Part shown: positions 1-7,098 of the stretch, piece after piece
How the letters are laid out: each line of letters begins with the position of its first letter
Numbering within the stretch: position 1 is the stretch's first letter
The notes under the pieces: model-generated
Database searches by the model: none
What the model saw: the letters and a program-made list of their open reading frames with translations, nothing else
Told to the model about the DNA's origin: nothing
Made by a program: the position numbers and the translations under genes
From: Firmicutes bacterium UBA4981
GTDB taxonomy: Bacteria > Bacillota > SHA-98 > UBA4971
Length of the DNA stretch: 14,951 nucleotides
Direction: 5' to 3'
Assembly (NCBI GenBank): GCA_002398515.1
Contig: DGZL01000058.1
Coordinates: forward strand, 709-15,659

Positions 1-1076
1 CCCGGCATTCTGCCCGCGACAGGGTGGATAGCGAATTTGACCTGTTTCCCTGCACCTTCAAGAATATCCATGAGTCTCTTGACATGAAACTGGGCTTGAG
101 CCAAGGCCATGCCATACCCGGGAACGATAATAACTCTCTCAGTTCTTCTCAGAACAGCGCCTGCATCCTCTTTGCCTTGTCCCTTCTGGGAGCCCGTCTC
201 CTCGGAATCATCCCTCTCCGCACCTTGCAGACCTGCGGCTGCATTCTTATTACCGGAATGCGCGACAGTTCGCCCTGTCATGACCTGAGCAAGGCTCCTA
301 TTCATAGCCCTACACATTATACCGGTTAGAATCAGGCCTGATGCGCCTACAATCGCTCCTACCGCTATTAACAGCGGATTAGAAATTGCGAAACCTGATA
401 CTGCGCCCGCAAGTCCTGAGAAGGAGTTTAGCAGTGAGATAGTGACCGGCATATCTGCGCCACCTACGCGGATGGTAAAAATCACTCCGAAGAACAGGGC
501 AAGGATGAGCATCAAGATTGCCAGGGTTGCTATAGAGCCTTCCGCAGTTACAATGAGACCTACGTTGAAAGCGCCCATTACTATAAGAGTAACAGTATTC
601 AGCAGTGACTGCCCATTGAACACTATCGGTCTTGACGTCATCTTGCGATCCAGTTTCGCAGCCGCTATTAGACTGCCACTCAATGTGATACCGCCGACTA
701 TTATGCCTAGTCCTGCCGTGAATTTGTCAATACCTGTGAGGCCATATGTGGAGTTCACCAAGGAGAGCAAAGAAACAATAGCCGAACTGCCTCCGCCTAA
801 TCCATTCAGGAGAGCAACCATCTGTGGCATCTGGATCATAGCAACCTTTACAGATAGATAGTACCCTATGGCAGAACCTATGACCATGGACACCCAGAGG
901 ATTTGAAGATCTATGATCCCCTCGGCCAATAAAGTCAACGCGATAGCGCCTACCATTGATACGGCCCCTATCAGGTTTCCTCTTACTGCGGTTTCCGGCG
1001 AACTCATCAATTTGATTCCCAAGACAATACCTGCGACAAACACTAAGCCAAGGACATTAGTATAGACTGTTGCCAT
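1..1076 (-). CDS. pntB: NAD(P) transhydrogenase subunit beta, partial (3' end outside window)
   Basis: This is the beta subunit of the proton-translocating NAD(P)+ transhydrogenase, an inner-membrane protein that couples hydride transfer from NADH to NADP+ to the proton gradient. About 358 residues are visible. An N-terminal membrane domain of several hydrophobic helices contains conserved stretches such as RVGGADMPVTISLLNS and MCRAMNRS. A Ser/Gly/Glu/Lys-rich linker of about 45 residues follows, and then the start of the NADP(H)-binding domain III with VIIVPGYGMALAQAQ and FAIHPVAGRMPG. The frame is intact to base 1, so roughly 100 C-terminal residues lie beyond the left edge. The ATG at 1076 is preceded by AAGGGTGA at 7 nt spacing and lies 19 nt after pntAB. 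It is the last gene of the pntAA-pntAB-pntB operon. Identification is very secure because all family hallmarks are in frame. Confidence 0.96.
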   Translation of the reverse strand, partial: MATVYTNVLGLVFVAGIVLGIKLMSSPETAVRGNLIGAVSMVGAIALTLLAEGIIDLQILWVSMVIGSAIGYYLSVKVAMIQMPQMVALLNGLGGGSSAIVSLLSLVNSTYGLTGIDKFTAGLGIIVGGITLSGSLIAAAKLDRKMTSRPIVFNGQSLLNTVTLIVMGAFNVGLIVTAEGSIATLAILMLILALFFGVIFTIRVGGADMPVTISLLNSFSGLAGAVSGFAISNPLLIAVGAIVGASGLILTGIMCRAMNRSLAQVMTGRTVAHSGNKNAAAGLQGAERDDSEETGSQKGQGKEDAGAVLRRTERVIIVPGYGMALAQAQFHVKRLMDILEGAGKQVKFAIHPVAGRMP

Positions 1077-1095
1077 TGTTTTTTCACCCTTGCGT

Positions 1096-1368
1096 TTATT
1101 TCCTAAACATTCTTAGCATTCTATGAGTGACCAGAAATCCGCCTACCACGTTGACCATAGCAAGTATGACTGCTACTGCGCCCAAGAGACGGTATCCGGT
1201 GACACTGGCTAGCGCCGTAACGGTCAGCGCCCCTAATACAGTGACGCCTGACAGAGCATTAGTCCCAGACATCAACGGGGTATGTAGCAGACTAGGGACG
1301 TCACTTATCACCTTATAACCCACTATGGTAGCAATGATAAACATCACTATGAGACTGAAAACAGTCAT
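1096..1368 (-). CDS. pntAB: NAD(P) transhydrogenase subunit alpha-2 (membrane part)
   Basis: This 90-residue, very hydrophobic protein is the separate membrane portion of the transhydrogenase alpha subunit, as in three-subunit enzymes of the Rhodospirillum rubrum type. In E. coli it is fused to the NAD-binding domain. Three transmembrane helices can be seen, at about residues 3-20, 40-60 and 63-82. The C-terminal signature MVNVVGGFLVTHRMLRMF matches the family's NVVGGF-VT-RML pattern. The ATG at 1368 follows the pntAA stop by 14 nt, and a GGGAG ribosome binding site overlaps that stop. With PntB it forms the proton channel. Length and neighbours agree with the family. Confidence 0.94.
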   Translation of the reverse strand: MTVFSLIVMFIIATIVGYKVISDVPSLLHTPLMSGTNALSGVTVLGALTVTALASVTGYRLLGAVAVILAMVNVVGGFLVTHRMLRMFRK

Positions 1369-1382
1369 TACCTAACAACTCC

Positions 1383-2564
1383 CTACCTCATCTTCATTGC
1401 TTCTAACGCCCCCGCGTGAACTAGTTTTCCGTCATGAGTCGTAAGAGAGGACGCGACAATCTCATCCTCAGGATCAAGATTTATCTTTCCGTCTTCAGCC
1501 AAATAGGCAATGAAGTTATGGATATTGTTAGCGAACATCCATGTGGAGCTGGTGGGAACCATTCCCGGTATGTTCTTCGTGCCGTCTATGCTAACACCAT
1601 ACTTCTCAACAACAGCAGCAGGCTCTGTAATCTCACAGTTGCCTCCCTGATCAATGGCTACGTCAACAATAGCAGAACCTGATCTCATCTCTTTCACCAT
1701 CTCTTCGGTAACCAACACCGGCGCAAGCTTGCCCGGGATCAACGCTGTAAGGACGATTATGTCCGCGTCCAAGACTGTCTCCTTAACAGCCTCGCGTTCT
1801 TTGAGAAGCCACTCGTCAGGCAGCTTCTTCGCATAACCACCGGTGCCGACAGCGATCTCATCAGGAACTCCCACATCAACGATTTTAGCCCCGAGACTCT
1901 TCGCCTGCTCCCGTGCGTCAGGTCTGATATCTGCTGCATACACTACTGCCCCTAGTCGTTTTGCAGTTGCTACTGCCTGTAGACCCGCAATACCTGTGCC
2001 GATAACTAACACATTTGAAGGCTTTATCATGCCTACAGCAGTCCCTACCATTGGCATGAATTTCGGCAACCTGTTTGCGGCCATCAGAACAGCCTTGTAC
2101 CCTGCTACTGTGCTCATAGATGTAAGAGCATCCATCCCCTGCGCCTTCGAGATTCGCGGAATGCCGTCAAGGGTTAGCGCAACTACTCCCGTCTCTGCAA
2201 GATTCTTCACCATTTGATGATTTGCCGGAGCAGCCGGATGCAAGAAGGTAACAAGCACCTGACCCTTCTTCATCAAGTCTACTTCATGCTTCCCCTTTTC
2301 ATCATTGAAAAGAGGCTCCTTGACTTTTAGGATGATGTCTGACTTGGCAAATACCTCTGTCGCATCACCGACGATCTTTCCGCCGGCTTCCGCATATGAA
2401 GCGTCTGCAAAATAAGACCCGGCGCCTGCGCCCCTCTCCATAAGTACGCTGGCCCCTTCAGAGACCATCTTTTTGACCGTGTCCGGGGTTGCGGCCACTC
2501 GCCGCTCGCCTTGCATGATTTCCTTAGGAACTCCGATCGTTAGACCTTTGAACTTCATCTGCAA
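1383..2564 (-). CDS. pntAA: NAD(P) transhydrogenase subunit alpha-1 (NAD(H)-binding)
   Basis: This is the soluble NAD(H)-binding component (domain I) of the proton-translocating transhydrogenase, 393 residues, homologous to alanine dehydrogenase. The N-terminus carries the family signature GVPKEIMQGERRVAATP (residues 11-27). The mobile-loop region RISKAQGMDALTSMS lies near 137-151, and the dinucleotide-binding fold GTGIAGLQA at 189-197 is followed by the acidic strand end AADIRPDA. The start is probably TTG at 2564, because AGGAGG at 2571-2576 sits 6 nt from it but 12 nt from the in-frame ATG at 2558. Both give essentially the same protein. It is the first gene of the operon, behind a strong sigma-A promoter and a structured leader. 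Confidence 0.95.
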   Translation of the reverse strand: MQMKFKGLTIGVPKEIMQGERRVAATPDTVKKMVSEGASVLMERGAGAGSYFADASYAEAGGKIVGDATEVFAKSDIILKVKEPLFNDEKGKHEVDLMKKGQVLVTFLHPAAPANHQMVKNLAETGVVALTLDGIPRISKAQGMDALTSMSTVAGYKAVLMAANRLPKFMPMVGTAVGMIKPSNVLVIGTGIAGLQAVATAKRLGAVVYAADIRPDAREQAKSLGAKIVDVGVPDEIAVGTGGYAKKLPDEWLLKEREAVKETVLDADIIVLTALIPGKLAPVLVTEEMVKEMRSGSAIVDVAIDQGGNCEITEPAAVVEKYGVSIDGTKNIPGMVPTSSTWMFANNIHNFIAYLAEDGKINLDPEDEIVASSLTTHDGKLVHAGALEAMKMR

Positions 2565-2605
2565 CCACTCCCTCCTAGACTAGTTATTAGTGCTTGGCCT
2601 GTATC

Positions 2606-2632
2606 CCGTGCGTTCAATACCCCTAAGCACGG
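2606..2632 (-). promoter_or_regulatory. Leader hairpin region upstream of pntAA with alternative pairings
   Basis: In the pnt leader RNA, CCGTGC (2632-2627) can pair perfectly with GCACGG (2611-2606). The overlapping GTGCTT (2629-2624) can instead pair with AAGCAC further downstream, at about 2595-2590. The two stems exclude each other and end shortly before the AGGAGG of pntAA. A further hairpin lies upstream at 2677-2720, with outer arms CATCCA/TGGATG. This arrangement could control translation, but no known riboswitch class was recognised. Confidence 0.35.
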
Positions 2633-2676
2633 AAAGTTTTCTTCTGTAAGATGACAGATCAAATATCCTAAATGCC

Positions 2677-2720
2677 CATCCAATCTATCGGCTCATTAAT
2701 GTCCGACAGTCGAATGGATG
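2677..2720 (-). repeat. Inverted repeat in pnt leader
   Basis: The outer arms CATCCA (2677-2682) and TGGATG (2715-2720) enclose an inner pair, TATCGG (2686-2691) with CCGACA (2703-2708). On the minus strand the inner pair holds with one G-U. The whole forms a plausible hairpin inside the transcribed pnt leader. Its function is unknown. Confidence 0.4.
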
Positions 2721-2763
2721 CCAAAAGCTCAAATAGTCAAATAGCCCATTTCAAGATAAGGCA

Positions 2764-2792
2764 ATTGTAGCTTGATCTTACTTGAATGTCAA
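2764..2792 (-). promoter_or_regulatory. sigma-A promoter of the pnt operon
   Basis: On the minus strand TTGACA (2787-2792) and TACAAT (2764-2769) are separated by exactly 17 bases, close to the sigma-A consensus. Transcription should begin near 2757, giving a leader of about 190 nt before pntAA. The match is seen directly; promoter activity is inferred. Confidence 0.8.
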
Positions 2793-3284
2793 CTTGAGTC
2801 AAATTATGTCACATCCTGTAACAGAACGACTGTACGCCTATCGCAATTCGGTTTGCTATGCACGGCGCTATCGGAGCCGCAAAAGATGTCAACCTTTGGT
2901 AACAGTCGGCGTCGCATGCCCCTGTAAGCGTTGTCGACGTTGATGCGCAAACCCGCAATGCCTACACTCGATTGCGTTTAGCGCACTGTGCGCCATCGCT
3001 TCGCACACTGCCAAGATACTTCCTTGATGCAAATGCTCCGCGTATTTCAGGCATCCTGAGGCAAAACCTAGCGCCAGACAACTCCTTGAGTCAGGCGAAC
3101 GACATTTGTGTTACAGCAACAGCAGTACGCCGTTACCTGTACCGCTCGACGCAATCTCAAGGTCACATTTCGCCTACCAACGTACTATATAAGTAGGTAT
3201 GGATTGAAGACACCGCAATGTTTTCATATATTTTGGACTATTGCATTTCTTCTGGAATATTCACCACTAATTATCAATTCAACC
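2793..3284. other. Intergenic stretch with no supported gene
   Basis: Between the divergent pnt and abrB promoters lie about 490 bases in which I see no credible gene. Short open frames exist on the plus strand at 2972-3196 and 3108-3305, but they lack a ribosome binding site and recognisable protein features. A perfect 6-bp-arm palindrome, GCGCAC-T-GTGCGC, lies at 2981-2993. The right part, from about 3185, is AT-rich. Confidence 0.5.
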
Positions 3285-3313
3285 TTGACTTGTCTTGGAA
3301 AATAAAGTATAGT
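3285..3313 (+). promoter_or_regulatory. sigma-A promoter of abrB
   Basis: TTGACT (3285-3290) and TATAGT (3308-3313) are spaced by exactly 17 bases, each one mismatch from the sigma-A consensus. The start of transcription would be near 3320, giving a leader of about 54 nt. The ribosome binding site AAGGAGG (3357-3363) lies 10 nt before the ATG. Confidence 0.8.
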
Positions 3314-3373
3314 TGGAGCGTAAACTTTCCAAGTCCACCAAGCTAAAGGGCTGGAAAAGGAGGGAGCGCTATC

Positions 3374-3619
3374 ATGAAATCAACAGGTATTGTTCGAAAA
3401 GTCGATGAACTAGGTCGTGTTGTAATTCCTATAGAACTGCGCAGGACCCTACAGATTGAGGAGAAAGATGCCCTTGAGATCTATGTTGACGGCGAGAGGA
3501 TCATTCTCAAGAAATATCAACCTGCTTGCATTTTCTGTGGAAATGCTGACAACATCAAGATTTTCAGGGATAAGAACATCTGCAGGGACTGCCTGGATGC
3601 AATGAAAGCCTTGGTGTAA
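3374..3619 (+). CDS. abrB: AbrB/SpoVT-family transition-state regulator
   Basis: This is an 81-residue DNA-binding regulator of the AbrB family. In B. subtilis AbrB represses stationary-phase and sporulation genes during growth. The N-terminal swapped-hairpin domain is textbook: MKSTGIVRKVDELGRVVIPIELRRTL through about residue 47, including the LGRVVIP motif. The C-terminal half carries two C-X2-C pairs (Cys52, Cys55, Cys70, Cys73), suggesting a small zinc-binding module in place of the B. subtilis AbrB dimerisation tail. The ATG has a strong AAGGAGG and its own sigma-A promoter. It lies convergent to rsmI, as abrB does next to yabC in B. subtilis, which supports orthology. Because AbrB paralogues are common in clostridia, the exact symbol is less certain than the family. 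Confidence 0.9.
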   Translation: MKSTGIVRKVDELGRVVIPIELRRTLQIEEKDALEIYVDGERIILKKYQPACIFCGNADNIKIFRDKNICRDCLDAMKALV

Positions 3620-3689
3620 CCAGGGCTGATTCCTAGGAATCCATCATAGGTCTCTTTCGTTCTATCCCTAAGTCATCACGAGGCTTAAC

Positions 3690-3723
3690 GGGGCATCATT
3701 GATTCATGCCTGATGCCCCTTTT
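3690..3723 (+). terminator. Rho-independent terminator of abrB
   Basis: GGGGCATCA (3690-3698) pairs with TGATGCCCC (3711-3719) over 9 bp with a 12-base loop, followed by TTTT. It serves abrB on the plus strand. The rsmI stop codon (minus strand, 3704-3706) lies in its loop. On the minus strand no T-run follows, so termination of rsmI here is not assured. Confidence 0.85.
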
Positions 3724-4417
3724 CCTTATCCTTCCCCCCGACCACTATGGTTATCTCGCCCTTAGCTGTCCTTTGTGAGAATTCCTGTGACAGATCTTCA
3801 AGAGTTCCCTTAATCACTTCTTCATGGAGTTTTGTAAGCTCCCTGGTGACAACAGCCTTCCTCGTCCCTCCTACGACAGACACTAAGTCCGACAGAGTCT
3901 TTGACAGCCTGTAAGGCGACTCATAAATAACTGAAACCTTCGTGTCGTCTGCTAAGTGTTCCAGAACTTCATCACGTCTCTTGCCTTTTCGTGGAAGAAA
4001 GCCGACAAATGTGAATTGGTCAGCCGAAAACCCGGATACTGAAAGAGCAGCTATAACTGCAGACGGTCCAGGAATAGACACTACTTCCAGCGCATTCGAA
4101 AGAACGGAGTCAACCAGGTAAGCCCCTGGGTCTGAAATCCCAGGCATCCCTGCGTCAGTTACCAGAGCTACGCTTTTCCCCTCTTTAATCATCTCTATAA
4201 GCTGTGGGGCTCTGGAAAACTCATTGTGCTCATGATAGCTGATAATCTTTGTAGGAATCTCATAGTGAGCCAGAAGCTTTCGCGTCCTGCGCGTATCCTC
4301 AGCGGCTATAAGATCCACATTACGAAATACATCCAGAGCGCGGATGGTAATATCTGCAAGATTCCCTATAGGCGTCCCACAGACGTACAGGGTTCCGCCG
4401 GAAGTCATTGACATCAC
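3704..4417 (-). CDS. rsmI: 16S rRNA (cytidine1402-2'-O)-methyltransferase RsmI
   Basis: This SAM-dependent enzyme 2'-O-methylates C1402 in the decoding centre of 16S rRNA. It belongs to the tetrapyrrole-methylase fold family (yabC in B. subtilis). Visible motifs are GTPIGNL (residues 14-20), AAEDTRRTRKLL (38-49), TDAGMPGISDPG (87-98) and SIPGPSAV (114-121). A late GEITIVVGG strand lies close to the C-terminus. At 237 residues it is shorter than the roughly 280-290 usual for RsmI. It ends just after the methylase core and seems to lack the small C-terminal domain. The GTG at 4417 overlaps the ricT TGA; ATG at 4414 and ATG at 4408 are alternative starts. It is translationally coupled to ricT and convergent with abrB. 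Confidence 0.93.
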   Translation of the reverse strand: MMSMTSGGTLYVCGTPIGNLADITIRALDVFRNVDLIAAEDTRRTRKLLAHYEIPTKIISYHEHNEFSRAPQLIEMIKEGKSVALVTDAGMPGISDPGAYLVDSVLSNALEVVSIPGPSAVIAALSVSGFSADQFTFVGFLPRKGKRRDEVLEHLADDTKVSVIYESPYRLSKTLSDLVSVVGGTRKAVVTRELTKLHEEVIKGTLEDLSQEFSQRTAKGEITIVVGGKDKEKGHQA

Positions 4418-5715
4418 CTGCCGCCGGTTCCTGTAGGATTCTCTTTAGGTTCAGAAACGTTCTCTGGCTTCTGCCTGGGTTTAGAGGACGTTCTCGAATT
4501 CCTCCTACGTCTTCTTCTTCTGGGTTTAGTGCCTGGGTCGGCCTTGTCCTTCTGGCCGGACATCTGCTTACCGGCTGTCATTTTGCCTTTATCATCTGTT
4601 TTCGTCTTATCGTTTATCCCTTTGCCTCTGCTTCCAACCTGTTTTCCGACGGGGTTTTCAGCGAATTCGTCTTTCTTTGCCTCACCTGATTCGGCCCGGC
4701 TCGGCCTTCTCTTCCGCCGATTGCGCTGACTGCGCCTCCTTGGTTTTGCAGATCCCTTCTTCTGAGGAACCTCTTCTGATGTCAAGGCATCTTCCTTAGG
4801 TTTGTCCTCTTTCTCTTCTCCGGAATTCCGTTTATTGCCACAGGAGACCTGATTTCCCTGACAAGTCACATCGCTATCATCACCGCCGCCGTCACCGTGC
4901 CCTGCAGGACAGGCCTTAGGATCGTTCTCCTGCTGACGGACATTGACATTTACTATCGTGCCGTCATCCATCCGAACTGTAGCTGTCCCTGAAAGCACAT
5001 TCAGCTCTATGATCTTTCCGACACCTGCATTCGTCTTAAACTCGCTGCCCACAGGTGGCATGCCCTTGCGTAGTTCTTGATATGCTTCGTGCTCGTACCG
5101 GAGACAACACATGAGGCGCCCGCACATCCCTGAAATCTTGGAAGGATTCAGAGAAAGGTTTTGGTCTTTCGCCATCCTAATTGATACTGGCTCGAAATCC
5201 TCCAAGAAGGTAACACAACACAAAGGCCTCCCACAAGTTCCGAGTCCCCCTACCATCTTCGCTTCGTCTCTTACACCGATTTGACGAAGCTCTATACGGG
5301 TTTTGAACACCCCGGCCAAGTCCTTTACAAGTTCTCTGAAATCAACTCTGCCGTCTGAAGTAAAGAAAAAGATTATTTTGCTGTTATCGAATGTATATTC
5401 AACATCCACAAGCTTCATAGGTAAGCCATGGGCTTCGATCTTAGCCAGTGCTGATTCAAAGGCTTTTTGCTCCCTTTCCCTGTTTGCCGCAACTCGAGTC
5501 TCATCCTCAGGAGTGGCTTTCCTGATAACCTTTTTCAAAGGGGGCGTGATCTTATCCTCAGGCACCATGTCAGCGCCTCCGACAATCTCACCGAATTCCA
5601 ACCCCCTTACTGTTTCAACAACTACCTTATCCCCATCATATAGCTCTAAATCTCCGGGGTCGAAATAGTAAATCTTACCTGCATTCTTGAACCTGACTCC
5701 CACAACTTTCACCAT
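4414..5715 (-). CDS. ricT: PSP1-domain protein RicT (YaaT) with long basic tail
   Basis: RicT is part of the RicAFT (YmcA-YlbF-YaaT) complex, which carries Fe-S clusters. In B. subtilis it directs RNase Y-dependent mRNA processing and affects sporulation, competence and biofilm formation. The PSP1 region occupies about residues 1-260. The conserved cysteines sit in GLGTCGRPLCC (Cys161, 166, 167) and MCGRLMCC (Cys198, 203, 204). The protein is 433 residues long, against about 275 in B. subtilis. The extra C-terminal part (from about 266) is low-complexity, rich in Lys, Arg, Glu, Gly and Ser, with arginine blocks near 326-340 and seven consecutive Arg at 399-405. The ATG at 5715 has only a weak ribosome binding site. 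The gene is 18 nt downstream of holB and overlaps rsmI. The core identification is secure; the tail's role is unknown. Confidence 0.93.
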   Translation of the reverse strand: MVKVVGVRFKNAGKIYYFDPGDLELYDGDKVVVETVRGLEFGEIVGGADMVPEDKITPPLKKVIRKATPEDETRVAANREREQKAFESALAKIEAHGLPMKLVDVEYTFDNSKIIFFFTSDGRVDFRELVKDLAGVFKTRIELRQIGVRDEAKMVGGLGTCGRPLCCVTFLEDFEPVSIRMAKDQNLSLNPSKISGMCGRLMCCLRYEHEAYQELRKGMPPVGSEFKTNAGVGKIIELNVLSGTATVRMDDGTIVNVNVRQQENDPKACPAGHGDGGGDDSDVTCQGNQVSCGNKRNSGEEKEDKPKEDALTSEEVPQKKGSAKPRRRSQRNRRKRRPSRAESGEAKKDEFAENPVGKQVGSRGKGINDKTKTDDKGKMTAGKQMSGQKDKADPGTKPRRRRRRRNSRTSSKPRQKPENVSEPKENPTGTGGR

Positions 5716-5733
5716 AACGTATAAAGCCCCTCT

Positions 5734-6690
5734 TTAGAGTCCATGTCCATGTGACTGCCCCTCTGAACACACTCTTCGCCTTAAGTCAAACAGCAAAGCT
5801 TCCAGGACTAACCGAATATTAGCGTTTTGCCTGACCCATCTCCTGGACTCCTCAATGCGTTCAATAATTGCAATAAGATCATGAACCTCATATAATTCCC
5901 CATCACCGGAGAGCGCTGCTATTATATCACCTGTGCTCTCCCTCGAACTGTGAGACACAAGACTTGTGTCACGGGTCACTTTGAATACCAAGACATCCCG
6001 AAACCAGCCTGCTGCTGCAACTAATGCCTTTTCCAGCTCCGCTCTGGACTTTCCTTGCCCTCGCTGATTCAGCAGTTTCTCGATGGCCTCAGCCTCATCT
6101 AGGACTTCCGGAGGCGAACATAAGTGAACCTTGCACAACTTCTCTATAATAGCAGAGAAATCTTCATCTCTGTCGCGTCCTCCAAGGTTTACTCGTATCA
6201 GTTGACATCTTGACCTAACAGTAGGCAGTAAGCCTTGGGGATTTCCCGTAACAAGGATAAACACCACATTTCTGGGTGGCTCTTCAAGCAGCTTCAAAAA
6301 GCTGTTCTGTGCCTCTTGAGTCATTCTCTCCGCGTTTTCCAGAATTGTTATGCGAAATCCCTTATCATATCTGGGTTTATACGACATATCATGCTGAATG
6401 CCGCGAACCTGGTTGATCTTAATGGATAATCCGTCCGGAGATACAACTCGAACATCAGGATGGTTGCCTTCTCGAATCAGCTTGCAGGAAAGACACTTGC
6501 CGCAGGCAGCGTCATCTACCGGCGCTTCGCAATTGAGCCTGGCAGCAAAAGCCATGGCACCTGATGCCAAGGAAGTCGCATTGTGTTCACCTGACGCAAA
6601 ACCCATATCCCATACAGCAAAAAGGTACGCATGAGAAATCCGTCCTGTTTGCAGTGAACCGGCAAGAACTTTATTCATATTCCTTTTCAC
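5734..6690 (-). CDS. holB: DNA polymerase III subunit delta' (clamp loader)
   Basis: This is the delta' subunit of the clamp loader that places the beta sliding clamp on DNA, 318 residues. The family start GRISHAYLF lies near residues 16-24. A zinc module has Cys54, 63, 66 and 69, and ITILENAERMTQEAQNSFLKLLEEPP (split at about 114-139) is the usual NALLKtLEEPP region. The SRC sensor motif is at 160-162. The expected P-loop is absent: residues 24-41 read FAVWDMGFASGEHNATSL rather than G-x4-GKT. ATP binding by this subunit is therefore unlikely, as in E. coli delta'. The GTG at 6690 overlaps the darA TGA. An alternative ATG at 6678 would shorten the protein by 4 residues. The neighbours darA and ricT match the B. 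subtilis order. Confidence 0.92.
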   Translation of the reverse strand: MKRNMNKVLAGSLQTGRISHAYLFAVWDMGFASGEHNATSLASGAMAFAARLNCEAPVDDAACGKCLSCKLIREGNHPDVRVVSPDGLSIKINQVRGIQHDMSYKPRYDKGFRITILENAERMTQEAQNSFLKLLEEPPRNVVFILVTGNPQGLLPTVRSRCQLIRVNLGGRDRDEDFSAIIEKLCKVHLCSPPEVLDEAEAIEKLLNQRGQGKSRAELEKALVAAAGWFRDVLVFKVTRDTSLVSHSSRESTGDIIAALSGDGELYEVHDLIAIIERIEESRRWVRQNANIRLVLEALLFDLRRRVCSEGQSHGHGL

Positions 6691-7016
6691 ACTCTCTCAA
6701 AGCGCTCCACATCCAGAACAAAAAGGGTAGCTCCGCCAATTGGAACCTCTACAGGCTGTCCGATATATGATTCAGTTGAGCGTCCCACAACCGTTATGGG
6801 AGGCATCATTTGCATCCTGCTTCTGCACGTAGACTTCACTATCTCAACAACATCTTCAACCTCATGATCCTGGACACCTATGAGTAAGGTAGTATTGCCC
6901 TGCCTGAGAAAACCCCCTGTAGTCGCAAGCTTTGTCGCCCTAAATCCCCGATCCATAAGCACGTCCATAACTGCGCCGGAATCCTGATCCTGCACCACAG
7001 CAATAACCAGTTTCAT
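6687..7016 (-). CDS. darA: Cyclic di-AMP receptor DarA (PstA/YaaQ)
   Basis: This is a PII-like homotrimeric protein that binds the second messenger c-di-AMP. Its downstream targets are not well defined. The 109-residue length equals the family norm. It begins MKLVIAVVQDQD and carries the hallmark loop TGGFLRQGNTTLLIG (33-47). A late GGATLFVLDVERF strand ends the fold. The reading frame extends 13 codons further upstream, but the ATG at 7016 is clearly the start: AAGGAGGT lies 6 nt before it and the family starts here. It overlaps holB by a GTGA junction. In B. subtilis yaaQ follows tmk and precedes yaaR-holB; here both tmk and yaaR are absent. Confidence 0.95.
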   Translation of the reverse strand: MKLVIAVVQDQDSGAVMDVLMDRGFRATKLATTGGFLRQGNTTLLIGVQDHEVEDVVEIVKSTCRSRMQMMPPITVVGRSTESYIGQPVEVPIGGATLFVLDVERFERV

Positions 7017-7098
7017 AGCGGGACCTCCTTCCTGGTTTCTCTTATCCTTCGTCATAGTCAGCTCCCAAAAATCCAGTCTACATCACCCCATTACTCAG

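Noticed and set aside
442..861. 139-codon plus-strand frame inside pntB
   Set aside because: It is antisense to pntB, whose reading frame carries clear transhydrogenase motifs throughout.
2972..3196. 74-codon plus-strand open frame in the pnt-abrB gap
   Set aside because: There is no ribosome binding site, the amino-acid make-up is low-quality, and an overlapping frame at 3108-3305 is equally open. No protein family is recognisable.
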